In this document: positions 62,459-64,000 of the stretch, piece after piece
Layout: each line of letters opens with the position of its first letter
Numbering within the stretch: the stretch's first letter is position 1
Source of the DNA: Lewinella sp. IMCC34183
GTDB taxonomy: Bacteria; Bacteroidota; Bacteroidia; Chitinophagales; Saprospiraceae
NCBI RefSeq assembly: GCF_003390915.1
Contig: NZ_QMEM01000001.1
Location: 372,001 to 436,000 of the forward strand
Reading direction: 5' to 3'
DNA length: 64,000 nucleotides
Notes under the pieces: model-generated
What the model saw: only the letters and a program-made list of their open reading frames with translations
Databases searched by the model: none
What the model was told of the DNA's origin: nothing
Position numbers and translations under genes: made by a program

Positions 62459-64000
62459 CTACCGGCTCCAGCTGTTATTGTCAACGTCGTCCTCAAACAT
62501 GCGGCCCCGGGCGTTAATTTCCACGCGTTCGATTTGCTTCTTGTCAATATCGAGCTCAAAAGAGTACTTCGGGTTGGTCCACCCCCAGTCGGGCAGTACG
62601 GCCCAACTGGTGGCGTAATCCGGCTGGGGCTTCTCTCCGCGCAGGATTTGCGGAGCGATGTAGTAGTAGTTCTCGCTGCCGTCGTCCAGGGTCACGGTAA
62701 TTTCCAGCGGCATGGGCATCCGTCCTACCCGTTCCAGGTCGACGCGTGTCTTGCCGGTGTCGTCGAGATCCTCCACGTCGGTTACGGCGTAGTCGGCGTA
62801 GTCGGTCCCGTTGACCCAATACTCGCGGTACCAGTCGAGCTCCAGTCCTGAGCACTTTTCCGCGACGCGAATGAAGTCGTTGGGGTTCGGGTGCTTGAAG
62901 CGCCAGTCGTGGTAGTAGCGGTGGAGGGTGCAGTCAAAAGCTTCCTCCCCGATGATGTAGCGCAGTTGCTCCAGAAAGACCGAGCCATTGACGTAGCTGG
63001 CCACGCTGTAGGCGGCGTTGGTGGCGAAGTGGTCAGCGTGGGTCGTCAGGGGTTCCTGCAGGCCCGACTGCCGGAAGCCCCGCAGGCTGGCGAAGGTGCG
63101 CGCGTGGGGGTTTTCGGCTACCTCGCCCGAGATGAGGCCTTCCGCACGCAGGTGGTTCATCACCTCGCTGCTGGCCCAGCTGGTGAAGCCTTCGTCCATC
63201 CAGGCGTAGAGCGACTCGTTGGTGCCCATCAGCATCTGGTACCAGGTGTGCATTAGTTCGTGGACGCTCACGCCCACCAGGCTGTTCAGGTTGCGCTCGC
63301 CCGTAATGAGCGTTGCCATGGGGTATTCCATGCCGCCGTCGCCGCCCTGGATGAAGCTATAGGCCTCGTAGGGGTACGGACCGTAATGGGCATTGATGTA
63401 GTCGAAGGCCGCGCTCATGATCGCGGGTAGGGCCTCCCAGTTTTCGGTGGTGGCCTCCCCGGGCTGGAAGTAAAAATTCAGTGCCAGCCCGTCGGGCCGG
63501 TCAAGGGTAATTTCCCGGTAGTCGGGGTCGGCGGCCCACACGAAGTCGTGCACCATCGGGGCTTCATAGTGGTGACGAAGCTTCCCGTTACCGGCGGCGG
63601 TGGGTGCTCCGCGTTCGTAGCCGGTGTGGCCTACCACGTAGTCTTCGTCGATGGTCAGGTTGACCGTATAATCGCCCCAGACGCCGTAGAACTCGCGGCC
63701 GATGTACGGATTGGCGTGCCAGCCCTGGTAATCGTACTCCGCCAGCTTGGGGTACCACTGCGCCATGCTGTAGCGAATACCCTCGGCGTTGTCGCGTCCG
63801 CTGCGGCGGATTTGTTCGGGTACCTGTCCGTCCCAGGCCATGCGGAATACGGCACTGTCGCCGGGCATGATGGGCTCGTCGAGGGCTACTTCCAGCACCG
63901 TCCCTACGGTTTCGTAGGTCAGCGAGCCCCCGTCGCGGGTCAGCTCGTTCACTTTCAGGTAGCCCTCACCGGCGGCGTCCAGTTTGCTGATGCGGTCGGC
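62459..64000 (-). CDS. M1-family metallopeptidase (5' end outside window)
   Basis: This is a gluzincin aminopeptidase, of which 513 C-terminal residues are visible; the reading frame runs off the window edge. It contains GGDGGMEYPMATLI (the exopeptidase motif in its GGMEYP form), the zinc motif VSVHELMHTWYQ and the third ligand Glu in AWMDEGFTSWAS, then a helical domain and a beta domain (about 420-513). Homologues are exported and act on peptides. The catalytic core is complete, and a start codon must lie beyond 64000. Confidence 0.88.
   Translation of the reverse strand, partial: ADRISKLDAAGEGYLKVNELTRDGGSLTYETVGTVLEVALDEPIMPGDSAVFRMAWDGQVPEQIRRSGRDNAEGIRYSMAQWYPKLAEYDYQGWHANPYIGREFYGVWGDYTVNLTIDEDYVVGHTGYERGAPTAAGNGKLRHHYEAPMVHDFVWAADPDYREITLDRPDGLALNFYFQPGEATTENWEALPAIMSAAFDYINAHYGPYPYEAYSFIQGGDGGMEYPMATLITGERNLNSLVGVSVHELMHTWYQMLMGTNESLYAWMDEGFTSWASSEVMNHLRAEGLISGEVAENPHARTFASLRGFRQSGLQEPLTTHADHFATNAAYSVASYVNGSVFLEQLRYIIGEEAFDCTLHRYYHDWRFKHPNPNDFIRVAEKCSGLELDWYREYWVNGTDYADYAVTDVEDLDDTGKTRVDLERVGRMPMPLEITVTLDDGSENYYYIAPQILRGEKPQPDYATSWAVLPDWGWTNPKYSFELDIDKKQIERVEINARGRMFEDDVDNNSWSR

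Overview
The window is GC-rich chromosomal DNA from a member of the Bacteroidota, most likely a marine Saprospiria/Lewinella-like bacterium (inference). The sequence supports this in several ways: gliding genes gldA and gldF, a type IX secretion C-terminal sorting domain, FecR with a DUF4974-type tail, a TonB receptor paired with DUF4249, the DUF3098-uppP-truB order, and many genes preceded by the Bacteroidota -7 promoter element TAnnTTTG, often as exact TACCTTTG. Shine-Dalgarno sequences are mostly absent. I see no transposase, phage gene, CRISPR array or rRNA.

Layout: 1-2493 (minus) is a coupled selU-dctQ-dctM operon (tRNA selenouridine synthase plus TRAP permeases, dctM cut by the window edge). 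It is divergent from rimK and an M14-type deacylase/peptidase (2555-4386). A repeat-rich spacer (4387-4894) precedes gldA, a secreted unknown and gldF (4895-7211). A perfect 40-bp palindrome separates these from a GH30 lipoprotein. RecQ and a glycosyltransferase follow, convergent with RNase D. Then come a 1039-aa AsmA-like protein, the initiator tRNA on the minus strand with its terminator, a [2Fe-2S] ferredoxin, a SulP transporter, coaE, a lipoprotein and an 800-aa T9SS-sorted LVIVD-repeat protein.

22.3-34 kb holds an M24 peptidase, a polytopic GT-C-like protein, a GDPD-GH113 pair, a sterol-desaturase-type hydroxylase, a methyltransferase, a DUF2027/Smr protein, an OmpA lipoprotein and a large secreted orphan. 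33.1-38.9 kb holds a Cu+ P-type ATPase coupled to a PA0069-type radical SAM protein, a lipoprotein, and an alanine/glycine:cation symporter behind a perfect 40-bp palindromic terminator. 39-44.2 kb is an ECF sigma / FecR / STN-TonB receptor / DUF4249 surface-signalling uptake module.

44.2-48.6 kb carries an RDD protein, dnaG, a possible small RNA ending in an intrinsic terminator, and an ECF sigma with an RskA-like anti-sigma. 48.7-56 kb is a plus-strand run: lytic transglycosylase, GH3-auxin-type acyl-adenylase, GH3 beta-glucosidase and a zinc metalloprotease. It meets an amidohydrolase tail to tail. 57.7-59.5 kb is DUF3098-uppP-truB, and the window ends with glpK, a GT4 glycosyltransferase and an M1 peptidase cut by the edge.

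Most of the content is ordinary envelope, secretion and housekeeping biology. The observations I rate highest are the rimK/M14 writer-eraser candidate, the near-leaderless TACCTTTG promoters, the gldA-unknown-gldF arrangement without gldG, the orphan terminator/ncRNA candidate at 47.1 kb, and the copA-radical SAM coupling.
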